A DNA stretch of 64,000 nucleotides from CAZSSH01 sp964609825 (GTDB lineage: Bacteria > Verrucomicrobiota > Lentisphaeria > Victivallales > Victivallaceae). The stretch spans positions 186,001 to 250,000 of the forward strand of contig CAZSSH010000002.1 in the NCBI GenBank assembly GCA_964609825.1. The letters run 5' to 3'. This document shows, piece by piece, positions 1 through 9,228 of this stretch. The notes under the pieces are model-generated. The model did not search any database. It was not told the origin of the DNA and saw only the letters and a list, made by a program, of their open reading frames with translations. The number at the start of each line of letters is the position of its first letter. Positions within the stretch are counted from its first letter, which is position 1. The position numbers and the translations under genes are program-made.

Positions 1-9
1 ATCATCTTA

Positions 10-246
10 CTACTCCAATTTATTCTTTTTGCGGCAAATTACCACACTGTTGCAGCGCGGGCAGCGCGACCAACTGTCCTCGTCATTGATGATGTAGGAC
101 AAATGACAGTGATCGCAATGAAAAAGTTTGCTGTTGGAGAGTTCCCACGAGTTGCGGCGCTCGCGCCGGACTTCGCGCAGCCACAGGACCACCAGCAAAA
201 TCAGCCAGCATAAAAAGTAAAAAAACATGCCGTCGGCGTAGCTCAT
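10..246 (-). CDS. small membrane-tethered zinc-ribbon protein, function unknown
   Basis: A 78-residue protein that I do not recognise. Residues about 7-23 form one hydrophobic helix, followed by an Arg/Glu-rich stretch and a C-terminal zinc-ribbon pattern, C44-x2-C47 and C62-x2-C65. The positive stretch after the helix suggests that the ribbon faces the cytoplasm. Its ATG overlaps the stop of the preceding gene by four bases (ATGA), so it is probably translationally coupled to the ExbB/ExbD-type cluster and is its last visible member. Confidence 0.7.
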   Translation of the reverse strand: MSYADGMFFYFLCWLILLVVLWLREVRRERRNSWELSNSKLFHCDHCHLSYIINDEDSWSRCPRCNSVVICRKKNKLE

Positions 247-974
247 GGCTGCACCTCTTTGCTCTCGTACCAGTAAATCGTAAGCGTGCCGTCAGCAAAA
301 CTCGCGGCGGCGACCTGCCGCAAAGCCTGTTGGTCACGGGCGGTGTCGCCGCAGCTTTTAAGGACGGAGAGGCGCAATTGCTGCTTTTTGAGCACAGTCG
401 GCTCATAAATGAGCGGCCCGCCCGCGGCCTCGCCGCGATACAGCAGCCGGTCGCTTTGATCGTAAATCAGCAGTGCCGGGACATTGACAGTTTTGGCCGT
501 CGGGGCCGTCTCTCCGGCGGCAAGCTGCGGGTTGACTTGCAGCATCCGCAGCGGCCGGAAGTTGGCAGGGCTTTGATTTTTGACCGAATCCGAGCCGACG
601 TGATAGGGCTCGGAGAGCTCGGTGCGGTTGGCCGACGGCCGCCAATAGTTGCCGTAATTTTGCGGATAACCGACACCGTAAAATTTACGAGGATCGTTGA
701 AATCAAGCCATTTGACAAACTCGGCATAGTCCTTTTGGTTCAGCGAGCCGGGGCTCAAAATAAAAACCCCGTTGGCCGCGCCGGCATCCTTGGCCGCCGC
801 CGGATTGTGATAACGGACCAGCAACAGCAGCAAGCCGTTGGCCGACAGCACCCAAAACAGGGCAAGCAAAAACACCCGCAGCTTTTCCAACCGCGATCGC
901 CGCAGCAAAAGTTTGCCGCGGATGACCTCCCACTCGGGACTCAGGGGAATAACTGGTGGGGTTTGCCGTGCCAT
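243..974 (-). CDS. membrane-anchored protein in the TonB/TolA position of an ExbB-ExbD cluster
   Basis: A 243-residue protein with a basic N-terminus, one membrane helix at about residues 34-54 and a long remainder that is probably periplasmic. The topology and the place directly after an exbD-like gene resemble TonB or TolA. However, I see no Pro-Lys/Pro-Glu spacer and no recognisable TonB C-terminal fold. The C-terminal ~80 residues look like a beta-rich domain. It lies three bases after the exbD-like stop and overlaps the next small gene by four bases. A role as the energised partner of the ExbB/ExbD motor is inferred from context only. Confidence 0.6.
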   Translation of the reverse strand: MARQTPPVIPLSPEWEVIRGKLLLRRSRLEKLRVFLLALFWVLSANGLLLLLVRYHNPAAAKDAGAANGVFILSPGSLNQKDYAEFVKWLDFNDPRKFYGVGYPQNYGNYWRPSANRTELSEPYHVGSDSVKNQSPANFRPLRMLQVNPQLAAGETAPTAKTVNVPALLIYDQSDRLLYRGEAAGGPLIYEPTVLKKQQLRLSVLKSCGDTARDQQALRQVAAASFADGTLTIYWYESKEVQP

Positions 975-977
975 AAT

Positions 978-1439
978 TTACTGTCCAAAAATGATGTCGC
1001 TGCGATCATTGGCCGGAGCCACGGCGATAAAGGTGGAGAGCTGCGCTTTTTCGGCCAACGCCATGATTTCGGCGATTTCCTCAAACGGCACTTTGCGGTC
1101 GGCGCGGATGATCACCGTGCCGCTGCGGCTGCGGTTGCGCACTTCGCCGAGTTTCTCTTTGAGCTCCTCCATCGTCACGGCCTTGTCGTTAAAGTAGAGC
1201 AGACTTTTGCTCGTGCCAGGGGCGATGGTAATAATGAATTTCTCCAAACTCGCCATATTGGAGGTCTTGATTTTGGGCAGCTGCACCGTGATCCCCGACA
1301 AGCGCACGGTCGAGTTGGAGACAAAAATAAAGATCAGAATGATGAAAAAAATATCCACCAGCGCCGTCAGCTCGGGCCAGCCGGTCATCGGTTTTAATTT
1401 GGATTGATATCGGCGTTTGCCGAACGAGCGGGTGATCAT
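978..1439 (-). CDS. ExbD/TolR-family biopolymer transport protein
   Basis: 153 residues. One membrane helix at about residues 24-42 carries the family signature LVDIFFIILIF, with D29 in the position of the proton-path aspartate of ExbD/TolR. The periplasmic part has the usual small alpha/beta domain, including the stretch VIIRADRKVPFEEIAEIM. It acts with the upstream ExbB-like protein as an inner-membrane proton-driven motor. Its start overlaps the end of the exbB-like gene by four bases. Whether it serves a TonB or a Tol system cannot be decided from this gene alone. Confidence 0.93.
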   Translation of the reverse strand: MITRSFGKRRYQSKLKPMTGWPELTALVDIFFIILIFIFVSNSTVRLSGITVQLPKIKTSNMASLEKFIITIAPGTSKSLLYFNDKAVTMEELKEKLGEVRNRSRSGTVIIRADRKVPFEEIAEIMALAEKAQLSTFIAVAPANDRSDIIFGQ

Positions 1440-2080
1440 TTGTCCGCACCTTCCTGCATTGCTTTTTCGATATCCCGGCGTTCAAAAAAGGCGATGATTT
1501 CCAGTGCCGCCTTTTCCATGTCCAAGCTGATGATATTGATTCGCGAGATAAGATAATTGTAAGCGATGTACCCCGGGATTGCGATCGAAAGCGCCGCGGC
1601 GGTGGTGATGAGCGCCATTCCCACCGTGGCCGAAATGTTGGCCGACGACAGATACTCGTTGGCCTGAGTGATTTGAAACATTTTCATCATCCCCAAAACC
1701 GTGCCCAGAAACCCGAGCATCGGCATAATAAAGCTCAACGTCCCCAAAATATTGACATGGCGCTCCAGTTTCACAATTTCCTCCATCGCCGCCTCGTCAA
1801 CCGCCTGCCGGATGTCCTCGTCGCCGCGCTCATAGGCCAAAATCGCCGAACCGACCACTTTGGCCGCCGGTCCGGGGGTATTGTCGCAAAGGGTAATTGC
1901 CTCGACAAAGCCGTCGCGCTTCAAGACGTTGAAAAGCCCGCGCAAGAGTTCGCGCACGTTGATTTCCTCGCGGTGAAACTGCAATACTTTCATCAAAAAA
2001 ACCAGCAGCATCAGCAACGCCGCCGCCGCAATCACCCACATCACGGGTCCGCCGTCCTGGATCAAGTTATAGTACAACAA
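1436..2080 (-). CDS. MotA/TolQ/ExbB-family proton channel protein
   Basis: 214 residues with three membrane segments (about 13-31, 115-135 and 152-175) and a cytoplasmic loop between the first two. The family core is visible: GFLGTVLGMMKMF in the second helix and ALITTAAALSIAIPGYIAYN in the third. It should form the pentameric channel that pairs with the adjacent ExbD-like subunit. It is co-transcribed with the secreted TPR protein upstream (three bases between them) and the ExbD and membrane-anchored proteins downstream. That order resembles Tol-Pal or TonB clusters. Confidence 0.93.
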   Translation of the reverse strand: MLYYNLIQDGGPVMWVIAAAALLMLLVFLMKVLQFHREEINVRELLRGLFNVLKRDGFVEAITLCDNTPGPAAKVVGSAILAYERGDEDIRQAVDEAAMEEIVKLERHVNILGTLSFIMPMLGFLGTVLGMMKMFQITQANEYLSSANISATVGMALITTAAALSIAIPGYIAYNYLISRINIISLDMEKAALEIIAFFERRDIEKAMQEGADK

Positions 2081-2083
2081 TTG

Positions 2084-4582
2084 TCATTTCTCCTTGAGTT
2101 TGTTTTTGCGCTGGATTTCCTGATAAATCCGGTCGAGTTCGCCGATGTCCGGCAAATTCATCGCCTTATACATGCCGATGATCCGCGCGATGTTTTTGCG
2201 CGAGGCGGCGTTGTCGTTTTTGGAGTAGGCCAGACATGCGTTTTGAGCGGCTTTGGCCACCCAGACGATATCAAATTTTTGATTGTCCTTGATATAATTG
2301 TCGGCCAGATATAAAATCCGCTCGTAGCAATCCAGAGCGCCGGCAAGATTGTCGGAGAGCTCCAGCGATTTTCCGAGCTTATACAAACTTTGCAGCTTGA
2401 CCGTCGGTGCCACACTCTCGTCGGCGGATTTGCGGTAAATCTCAATCGCCTTTTTGAGGTCGTCCATCTCCAGCGACTCACAATAATTTTCGTAATAGCA
2501 ATCGGCAATCCGGCCGGTGATGAGGGCGGTTTGCGCCCCCGAGGGGTTGAGCTCCAGCGCACGTTTGTAGTACTCCAGCGCCGTCTTAAAGTCGCGGCGG
2601 TCGGCGGACAAACTCCCGAGCAAAAAGGCGGCGTCATCGACAAAGGAACTTTTAACGTATTTTTCGAGCAATTCCTTTAACAAAGCCTGCGCCTTGTCGG
2701 TGTCTTTTTGCGCCGCATAAATCTGGGCGCGGCAAAACAAAACTTCGGCCATGCACTCCGGGTCATTGGCATAAGCGCCCTCCAGCTCGGCCAACTGCGC
2801 CAAAGCCTCAGCGTTTTTGTTGTCCGCGCGGTAAAAATCCACCATCTGAAACAAGGCATCGCGATAAAACGAGCTCTGCGCGTATTTGGTCTTAAAAATT
2901 TCCAGGATTTGCAGCGCCGCCGGACGGTCATTGCTGAGCCACGCCGACTGCATGGCAAAAAACAACGCCTCGACGGCGAGTTTGTCGGCGGTGTTTTGCC
3001 GGTAAAATGCGAGAAATTCCCGCGCGGCGACCTCAAACTCCTGATTTTCAAACGCAATCCGGGCGGCCAAATACTGGGCATTTGCCAAATATTTGCTGCC
3101 GGGGTACTCCTTTTGCAAAGCAAGGAGCAGGTCGCGCGCCGCCGGTTTGCGGTTGAGTTTCTCCAGCGCGACCGACTGATAAAACATCGCCTCGTCGGCC
3201 AGAGCGCTTTTGCTCGCACTCAACGGCTTGGCAACCTCCAAAACCTCATCGTACTTCTTTTGCTGCAACAAAATCTGCGCTTTCAGCAAAATTGCGCGGT
3301 CCTTGAGCGCGCCGCCATTTTGGATGATCTGATCCAAAACGCGCAACGACTTGTCAAAACGCTGATTTTCGTGGTAATATTTGGCGACCTCAAACAAGCT
3401 TGCGTTAAGCAACTCGACATCCGGATTGATGCGCACCAGCGCCTCCAGTAACTTGGTTTCGGCGGCGGGGTCATTTTGCTTGTCGGTAATCATCAACAAC
3501 GCTTCCGCCGCCTGATTTTTAAGCTGCACCGGGCAGCTTTTTTCGCTGAATACCTTGAGATAAAGCGACTTGGCATTGTTGAGATCGCGCGCTTCAAAGT
3601 AGATATCGGCCGCTTGCAGCACCAACTGCGTACCGTCGGCGGCATCGGGATACAGCTCTAAATACTGCAAAATCCAGTTTGCCGCCTGCAATTTGTCGTA
3701 ACCGGCCAGTTGATTGATCAAAGTACGCAGCACATTTTTTTTGACCGCGTCATTGGCAGCACTGGCATACGCACATTTGAGGAGCTCGACCGAATACTCG
3801 CGCTCACCTTTGCTTAAATAATACTCCGCCCCCAGTTTGGCGGCGGCAAAATACAAATCAGCCGACCGCTGCTGCGGCTCGGCGGAGGCAATCGCCTCCC
3901 ATTTGCGCTTAAAATCAATGAAATCTCCCAGTTTGGCATCTAGCAGCAACTGAAGCTGGGTGTAAATCACCGGGTAATTTTTGACATACGCCCCTTTTTT
4001 GAGCAAGGCGTCGGCTTCCTGATATTTGCCGCCTTGGATCAATGTTTCGATCAGCGATAAATGAGCGCGCTCGGCGACTTTGCGATCGGGGGTGCTTTCT
4101 AAATTGTGGTAAATTTCACATGCGGCTTCGTATTTTCCCTCATACCGGCAAATCTCCGCCAACGCGGTTTCGGCAGTGACCATAAGCTCCGGCGGCAATC
4201 CCGGCACGGTCAGGAGCTGGCGCAAAAAATCCGCCGCCGCCGCCGGTTTCCCCTCGGCAAACAACAGCTCTCCGGGCAAAATCCCCAAGGACAGCGGTCC
4301 CTGACTCTTCTCCAGCTCGCCGATGATCGAGCGCGCGCGGTCAAGCTTGTCGGCCCGGCAATAGGCGGAGGCCAGCCGCACCGAAAGCTCGTTGTACTGC
4401 GGCGACTCCGGCGCAAACTGACTGCGACCAAGCTCATAAAATTTAATCGCGTTGATGTAGTCATTGAGCCCGAGCGCACGGTCGCCGAGCTGCTGAAATT
4501 TGACGGTGTCCGCCGTCGCGGCGGCCGCCGCGCCCAAAACAAGCGCCGCGCCGCACCAAAATGTGAAAAAAGTTTTACGCAT
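2084..4582 (-). CDS. secreted tetratricopeptide-repeat protein
   Basis: 832 residues with a signal peptide (MRKTFFTFW, hydrophobic core, cleavage expected after ATA near residue 24), then almost entirely TPR-like helical repeats to the C-terminus. Typical repeat cores are ALEYYKRALELNPSG and YINAIKFYELGRSQF. The ATG at 4582 overlaps the recA stop by eight bases; an in-frame upstream start at 4657 would add 25 residues ahead of a normal signal peptide and is less likely. A periplasmic scaffold working with the downstream ExbB/ExbD-like motor, comparable to YbgF/CpoB next to Tol-Pal, is an inference from position. Confidence 0.85.
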   Translation of the reverse strand: MRKTFFTFWCGAALVLGAAAAATADTVKFQQLGDRALGLNDYINAIKFYELGRSQFAPESPQYNELSVRLASAYCRADKLDRARSIIGELEKSQGPLSLGILPGELLFAEGKPAAAADFLRQLLTVPGLPPELMVTAETALAEICRYEGKYEAACEIYHNLESTPDRKVAERAHLSLIETLIQGGKYQEADALLKKGAYVKNYPVIYTQLQLLLDAKLGDFIDFKRKWEAIASAEPQQRSADLYFAAAKLGAEYYLSKGEREYSVELLKCAYASAANDAVKKNVLRTLINQLAGYDKLQAANWILQYLELYPDAADGTQLVLQAADIYFEARDLNNAKSLYLKVFSEKSCPVQLKNQAAEALLMITDKQNDPAAETKLLEALVRINPDVELLNASLFEVAKYYHENQRFDKSLRVLDQIIQNGGALKDRAILLKAQILLQQKKYDEVLEVAKPLSASKSALADEAMFYQSVALEKLNRKPAARDLLLALQKEYPGSKYLANAQYLAARIAFENQEFEVAAREFLAFYRQNTADKLAVEALFFAMQSAWLSNDRPAALQILEIFKTKYAQSSFYRDALFQMVDFYRADNKNAEALAQLAELEGAYANDPECMAEVLFCRAQIYAAQKDTDKAQALLKELLEKYVKSSFVDDAAFLLGSLSADRRDFKTALEYYKRALELNPSGAQTALITGRIADCYYENYCESLEMDDLKKAIEIYRKSADESVAPTVKLQSLYKLGKSLELSDNLAGALDCYERILYLADNYIKDNQKFDIVWVAKAAQNACLAYSKNDNAASRKNIARIIGMYKAMNLPDIGELDRIYQEIQRKNKLKEK

Positions 4583-5639
4583 TATCCGCAGTATCATCCC
4601 CGGCGGCGGGCACGGATTTGCCCCCGTTTTCGGCGATTTTAGCCATGATTTTTTCATAAATGCGCTGTTGGAGCGCCGGATTGGTTTCGATCAAAGCCTT
4701 GGTCTGATCGCGTCCTTGCCCGAGTTGCTCGCCCTCAAAGCTGAACCACGAGCCGCGTTTCTCCAAAAGTTCGAGATCGGTGGCCACGTCCAAAACGGAA
4801 CCGGCCTTGGAGATCCCCTCGTTGTACATGATGTCAAACTCGGCGGTCTTAAACGGCGGCGCCATCTTGTTTTTGATGACTTTGACTTTGGCACGGTTAC
4901 CGATGATATTGCCGGCGGCGTCTTTGATCACTGAGCTCTTACGGATGTCCATCCGCAACGAGGCGTAAAATTTGAGCGCGTTGCCGCCCGGGGTGGTTTC
5001 GGGGTTGCCGAACATCACGCCGATTTTTTCGCGGATCTGGTTGGTGAAAATAATGCAGGTCTGGCTGCGGCTGGCGACGCCGGTCAATTTGCGCAAGGCC
5101 TGCGACATCAAGCGGGCCTGCAAACCGACATGCGAGTCGCCCATCTGCCCCTCGATTTCGGCTTTGGGCACCAAGGCCGCCACCGAGTCGATGACCAAAA
5201 CGTCAATCGCATTGCTGCGCACCAAGGCATCGGCGATGTTAAGCGCATCCTCGCCGCAGTCGGGCTGGGAAATCAGCAAATCCTCGATTTTGACCCCGAT
5301 TTTTTGGGCGTAGCCCGGATCGATCGCATGCTCGGCGTCGATGATCGCACATTTGCCGCCCTTGGCCTGAGCGTTAGCAATGACGTGCAGACACACGGTG
5401 GTTTTGCCGCTCGACTCGGGTCCGAAAATTTCGACGATGCGCCCGGCGGGCACCCCGCCGATGCCGATGGCGATGTCCAATGCCAGCGAGCCGGTGCTCA
5501 CCACCGGGACGTCGGTGACCGCGCTGGCGGTATCGCCGAGACGCATGATGGAGCCCTTGCCAAACTCTTTCTCAATCTGGCTGATGGTAATTTCGAGATT
5601 TTTATTTTTATCGGCGGCTTTTGAGTCTTTTTCTGCCAT
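4575..5639 (-). CDS. recA: recombinase RecA
   Basis: 354 residues, the usual RecA length. It binds single-stranded DNA as an ATP-dependent filament, promotes strand exchange and activates SOS cleavage. Visible motifs are Walker A GPESSGKT (73-80), Walker B VLVIDSVAAL (147-156) and the L2 loop with TNQIREKIGVMFGNPETTPG starting at residue 199, ending in an acidic C-terminal tail. I chose the ATG at 5639, which follows an AGGAAA ribosome site; an in-frame start ten codons upstream lacks one. It lies between gyrB and the TPR gene, overlapping the latter by eight bases. No SOS box was recognised nearby. Confidence 0.99.
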   Translation of the reverse strand: MAEKDSKAADKNKNLEITISQIEKEFGKGSIMRLGDTASAVTDVPVVSTGSLALDIAIGIGGVPAGRIVEIFGPESSGKTTVCLHVIANAQAKGGKCAIIDAEHAIDPGYAQKIGVKIEDLLISQPDCGEDALNIADALVRSNAIDVLVIDSVAALVPKAEIEGQMGDSHVGLQARLMSQALRKLTGVASRSQTCIIFTNQIREKIGVMFGNPETTPGGNALKFYASLRMDIRKSSVIKDAAGNIIGNRAKVKVIKNKMAPPFKTAEFDIMYNEGISKAGSVLDVATDLELLEKRGSWFSFEGEQLGQGRDQTKALIETNPALQQRIYEKIMAKIAENGGKSVPAAGDDTADNA

Positions 5640-5672
5640 GATGATGTTTCCTGTTAAATTATTAAGCACTAA

Positions 5673-8138
5673 TTAGATATCGAGGTCCTTGACCCCGGCG
5701 GCGTGCAATTCGATGTATTCGCGGCGGGGCTCAACGATGTCACCCATCAGGAGGGTAAACAAGCGCTCGGCCTCGACCGCGTCCTCCATGGTGACCTTGA
5801 TCATCTTGCGCGTCTCCGGATTCATCGTGGTTTCCCAGAGCTGGTCGTCGTTCATTTCACCCAACCCTTTGTAACGCTGGATATGGAGGCCGTTTTGCCC
5901 GTTTTTGCGGATGATCGCAAACAACTGCTCCAAAGATTTGGCGGTGCCCAAAACCGTCGAGGAAGTCGTGCTTTTGGCCTCAAAGACCACATCGCTCTCG
6001 CCGAAAATATTGGACGGCTTGAGCCCCAGCGCCTTAAGGTCGTCGCAAATCACGCGGCAATTGGCCGCCTCAAATACGTTGGCCACCGTGATATGGCGGT
6101 CGAGATCGCTCTTGACCTCCTCGGTGAGCTCAACATTGAGCCCGGCCAGCAAACGCGCCTCGTTGGCGCGGACAAAGTCGGCTTCTTCCTGCGCCGAGTA
6201 AATCCAGTGCGAGTTGCTCGTCCCGTCAAGCTCGCGCACGGTGACTTCCGACACCGGACACTCGCCATTTTCGCCGATGACATTAAAATACTCTGTCGGC
6301 TCGACGCCGCAGCGGCGAATCCCCGCCGCCACTACCGATGCGCGGACATACAAGCTGATGAGCCCGCCGACCAGCTGCCGGGTGAGCACCTCGCCCGCGC
6401 CGTTGCGTACCTCAATATCGTCGCCGCCGAGCTCAACGAGATAACGGTCCAACTGCTCCTCGGTATCGATATACTGCTCGCGTTTGCGGCGGGTAACCTT
6501 AAAGAGCGGCGGCTTGGCGATATAAACATACCCGGCGTCGATCAACGGCTTCATCTGCCGATAAAAGAAAGTCAACAGCAATGTACGGATGTGCGAGCCG
6601 TCGACGTCGGCGTCGGTCATAATGACGATGCGGTGATAACGGGCCTTGGCAATATTGAAATCTTCTTCGCCGATGCCGCAGCCGATGGCGGCGACCAACG
6701 ATTGGATTTCCTTGTTTTCCAAAACTTTGTCCAAACGCGCCTTTTCGACGTTGAGGAGTTTGCCGCGAATGGGGAGAATCGCCTGAAAGGTGCTGTCGCG
6801 CCCGGTCTTGGCCGAGCCGCCGGCGGAGTCACCCTCGACGATGTAGATTTCACATTTGCCGGGATCCTTGTTGGAGCAGTCGGCCAGCTTGCCGGGGAGC
6901 GAAATTCCTTCCAACAAGCCTTTGCGCTGGACCAATTCGCGCGCCTTGCGGGCCGCTTCGCGGGCCCGGGAGGCGGTCATCGCCTGCAAGACGACGGCCT
7001 TGGCCACCGACGGCGTCTCCTCCAGATACATCGCAAGCTCGTCATTGATCACCGACTCGACGATGCCGCGCACCTCGGAATTGCCGAGCTTGGTCTTGGT
7101 CTGCCCCTCAAACTGGGGATCCGGCACCTTGACGCTGATGACCGCGGTCAACCCCTCGCGGGTATCGCTGCCGGTCATCGGCTTGTCGTTTTTGAGCATG
7201 CTTTTGGCGTAATTGTTGATGGTGCGGGTGAGCGCGGTCTGAAACCCGGTCAAATGGGTGCCGCCCTCAACGGTATTGATGTTGTTGGTGTAGCTGAAAA
7301 TGTTTTCGGCAAAACCGTCATTGTACTGCATGGCGACTTCGACGTCGATGTTGTCTTTTTCGCGGTGAAAATAAATCACCTCGGGGTGCAGCAACTGCTT
7401 GTTGGCGTTGAGCATCGAGACAAACTCGCAGATCCCGCCCTCGTAGTGAAACAAATTATGCTTGTGCTGGGCGCCCTCTTCTTCCCGCTCGTCGGTCAAA
7501 CTGATGGTGATGCCGCGGTTGAGAAACGCCAATTCGCGCAGACGGTTGGCCAAAATATCCCAGACGTAAACCGTGTCCGGGAAAATCGTGCCGTCGGGCT
7601 TAAAGGTGACCTTGGTGCCGCGCTTGGCCGAGTCGCCGATGCGGCGCAACGGGCGGGCGGTATTGCCGCGCTCAAAGCCGATCTCGTACATGCCGCCGTC
7701 GCGGCACACAGTGACGTTGAGCCAGTCGGACAAGGCGTTGACGCAGGATACCCCGACACCGTGGAGACCGCCGGAAACTTTGTAGGAGTTGTGGTCAAAT
7801 TTGCCGCCGGCGTGCAATACGGTCAACACGACTTCGACAGCGGGCTTGCCCTCGCCCTCATGCATATCCACGGGGATCCCGCGGCCGTCATCTTCGACGG
7901 TGATGGAGTTGTCGCGATGGATGGTAACATCAACTTTGCTGGCATATCCGGCCAAAGCCTCGTCAATCGAGTTGTCCACCACCTCATAAACCAAGTGGTG
8001 AAGCCCGCGCTGACCGGTATCGCCGATGTACATCGACGGGCGCATCCGCACCGCCTCCAACCCCTCCAAAACAGTGATTTTACTCGCGCTGTAGTCGGAC
8101 GCGGATTTTTGATTGCCGTCGGCAGTATTTTCGCTCAT
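5673..8138 (-). CDS. gyrB: DNA gyrase subunit B
   Basis: 821 residues. The ATPase subunit of DNA gyrase, which introduces negative supercoils. The GHKL ATPase domain has YEVVDNSIDEALAGY (E52, N56), and the TOPRIM domain has EGDSAGG and DADVDGSHIRTLLL. The length exceeds ~640 residues because of a ~170-residue insertion between YIDTEEQL and IQRYKGLGEMN, as in the E. coli-type enzyme. The gene has its own promoter-like sequence upstream and is followed 33 bases later by the recA ATG, so gyrB-recA co-transcription is likely. Confidence 0.99.
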   Translation of the reverse strand: MSENTADGNQKSASDYSASKITVLEGLEAVRMRPSMYIGDTGQRGLHHLVYEVVDNSIDEALAGYASKVDVTIHRDNSITVEDDGRGIPVDMHEGEGKPAVEVVLTVLHAGGKFDHNSYKVSGGLHGVGVSCVNALSDWLNVTVCRDGGMYEIGFERGNTARPLRRIGDSAKRGTKVTFKPDGTIFPDTVYVWDILANRLRELAFLNRGITISLTDEREEEGAQHKHNLFHYEGGICEFVSMLNANKQLLHPEVIYFHREKDNIDVEVAMQYNDGFAENIFSYTNNINTVEGGTHLTGFQTALTRTINNYAKSMLKNDKPMTGSDTREGLTAVISVKVPDPQFEGQTKTKLGNSEVRGIVESVINDELAMYLEETPSVAKAVVLQAMTASRAREAARKARELVQRKGLLEGISLPGKLADCSNKDPGKCEIYIVEGDSAGGSAKTGRDSTFQAILPIRGKLLNVEKARLDKVLENKEIQSLVAAIGCGIGEEDFNIAKARYHRIVIMTDADVDGSHIRTLLLTFFYRQMKPLIDAGYVYIAKPPLFKVTRRKREQYIDTEEQLDRYLVELGGDDIEVRNGAGEVLTRQLVGGLISLYVRASVVAAGIRRCGVEPTEYFNVIGENGECPVSEVTVRELDGTSNSHWIYSAQEEADFVRANEARLLAGLNVELTEEVKSDLDRHITVANVFEAANCRVICDDLKALGLKPSNIFGESDVVFEAKSTTSSTVLGTAKSLEQLFAIIRKNGQNGLHIQRYKGLGEMNDDQLWETTMNPETRKMIKVTMEDAVEAERLFTLLMGDIVEPRREYIELHAAGVKDLDI

Positions 8139-8176
8139 AAACAGTATTCTCCCAGATAATATTATGTTACCCGGTT

Positions 8177-8205
8177 ACAATACACCGAAAGTGCCGTTTT
8201 TACAA
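8177..8205 (-). promoter_or_regulatory. candidate sigma-70 promoter for gyrB
   Basis: On the minus strand, TTGTAA (8205-8200), 17 bases, then TATTGT (8182-8177). It is about 40 bases upstream of the gyrB ATG, which has a GGGAG ribosome site. Seen by pattern only. Confidence 0.5.
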
Positions 8206-8220
8206 GTTTTTTTTTGAAAA

Positions 8221-9165
8221 TTACTCGCTTTTTTGAGCTTGATATTGCCACGAATTTTTGCGGTTGATATCGAGCCAGTGACGGGGGGCCCAGAGCCATT
8301 GGTCAGGTGCTTCGCAAATCATTTTCTCCAAGGATCTTATGCACAATTGCGTGACCTCTTTGACATCGGCCTCCTTGTCCCCCGTGGGAGTGTAGCGGAT
8401 CAACGGTCCGACGCGCAGCTCAAAGCTGAAATCATCCCCCGTCCGCACCGTGATTTCGGGCAGGATCGGAATGCCGCTTTTTAAATGCAGCAGTGCAGGC
8501 GTCATATGTACTTTGGCAGGGTGGCCAAAGAACTGGCACTCGACCCCCTCGTTGCCCGAGGCGTGCTGGTCGATGAGCATGGTGACGTTGCGCTTGTCGG
8601 CAATCGCTTTCAGGATCGGGCGGATGCCGTTGCGCTTGTCGGACAACTCGTGCATATCACCGGCGCGGTGGTCCAAAATGAGCTTGCCGATCAACGGGTT
8701 GTCAAACTGGCGCATCAAGGAGGTCATAGGGACGCGCGCCTTGTCCGAAAAAGCAGACCCGGCCACCTCCCAGTTGCCCAAATGGGCGGTAATGATAATC
8801 ACTTGGTGATTGTCATGATCGGGAGACAACGCGTAGTCGATCGAGACGGCGTCGCCGCCGACAGCAATTTTGGCGGGATCGTACATTTGATTCATCTTGA
8901 TGATTTCTACCAAGAGCTTGCTGAAGCCGTGCAGCGACCGGCGGGCCATCGCCTCGGCGGCGGCCTTGTCAGCCACAATGCCGGAGTGCAAAATATGCTG
9001 CACCGACCGGGTGTACGGCTGCCGGTAAAAAAAACAGCCGAGGTCAAAAATAACCTGCGAGAGCCGGATGGCGCACCCGAAGGGGATCAACCGGATGACT
9101 TGATATAAGAACCAAAACGGAATGTATTCCAGATAGATTCTGAAGCGGGATTTGTTTTTAGCCAT
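8221..9165 (-). CDS. lysophospholipid acyltransferase of lipid A biosynthesis (LpxL/HtrB family)
   Basis: 314 residues. The family transfers acyl chains to Kdo-lipid A precursors at the inner membrane. A hydrophobic N-terminal segment (about 16-46) is followed by the catalytic H-x4-D/E motif, here AHLGNWE (H128, E133). Further family blocks are LIDQHASGNEGVECQFFG and the C-terminal APDQWLWAPRHW. The acyl specificity (LpxL-, LpxM- or LpxP-type) cannot be read from the sequence. With hldD and lptD elsewhere in the window it indicates an LPS-bearing outer membrane. The start has an AGGA ribosome site, and a good promoter lies just upstream. Confidence 0.92.
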   Translation of the reverse strand: MAKNKSRFRIYLEYIPFWFLYQVIRLIPFGCAIRLSQVIFDLGCFFYRQPYTRSVQHILHSGIVADKAAAEAMARRSLHGFSKLLVEIIKMNQMYDPAKIAVGGDAVSIDYALSPDHDNHQVIIITAHLGNWEVAGSAFSDKARVPMTSLMRQFDNPLIGKLILDHRAGDMHELSDKRNGIRPILKAIADKRNVTMLIDQHASGNEGVECQFFGHPAKVHMTPALLHLKSGIPILPEITVRTGDDFSFELRVGPLIRYTPTGDKEADVKEVTQLCIRSLEKMICEAPDQWLWAPRHWLDINRKNSWQYQAQKSE

Positions 9166-9199
9166 AAATTCCTGATAACTTTAAACTTCAATAAAACTA

Positions 9200-9228
9200 A
9201 ATATATCACAATTATTTAGGAAAGTCAA
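9200..9228 (-). promoter_or_regulatory. candidate promoter for the lpxL-family gene
   Basis: Minus strand TTGACT (9228-9223), a 17-base spacer and TATATT (9205-9200), about 35 bases upstream of the ATG. The -35 box overlaps the last codons of murE, so this gene can be transcribed independently of murE. Confidence 0.65.

Noticed and set aside
330..1397. 355-codon plus-strand frame over the ExbD region
   Set aside because: Antisense shadow of two genes with clear membrane and ExbD motifs.
2708..3451. 247-codon plus-strand frame inside the TPR gene
   Set aside because: Antisense shadow of the repeat-rich gene; basic, without motifs.
5703..8159. 818-codon open frame antisense to gyrB
   Set aside because: Exact shadow of a certain gene in GC-rich DNA; its translation shows no family features and it spans the gyrB promoter.
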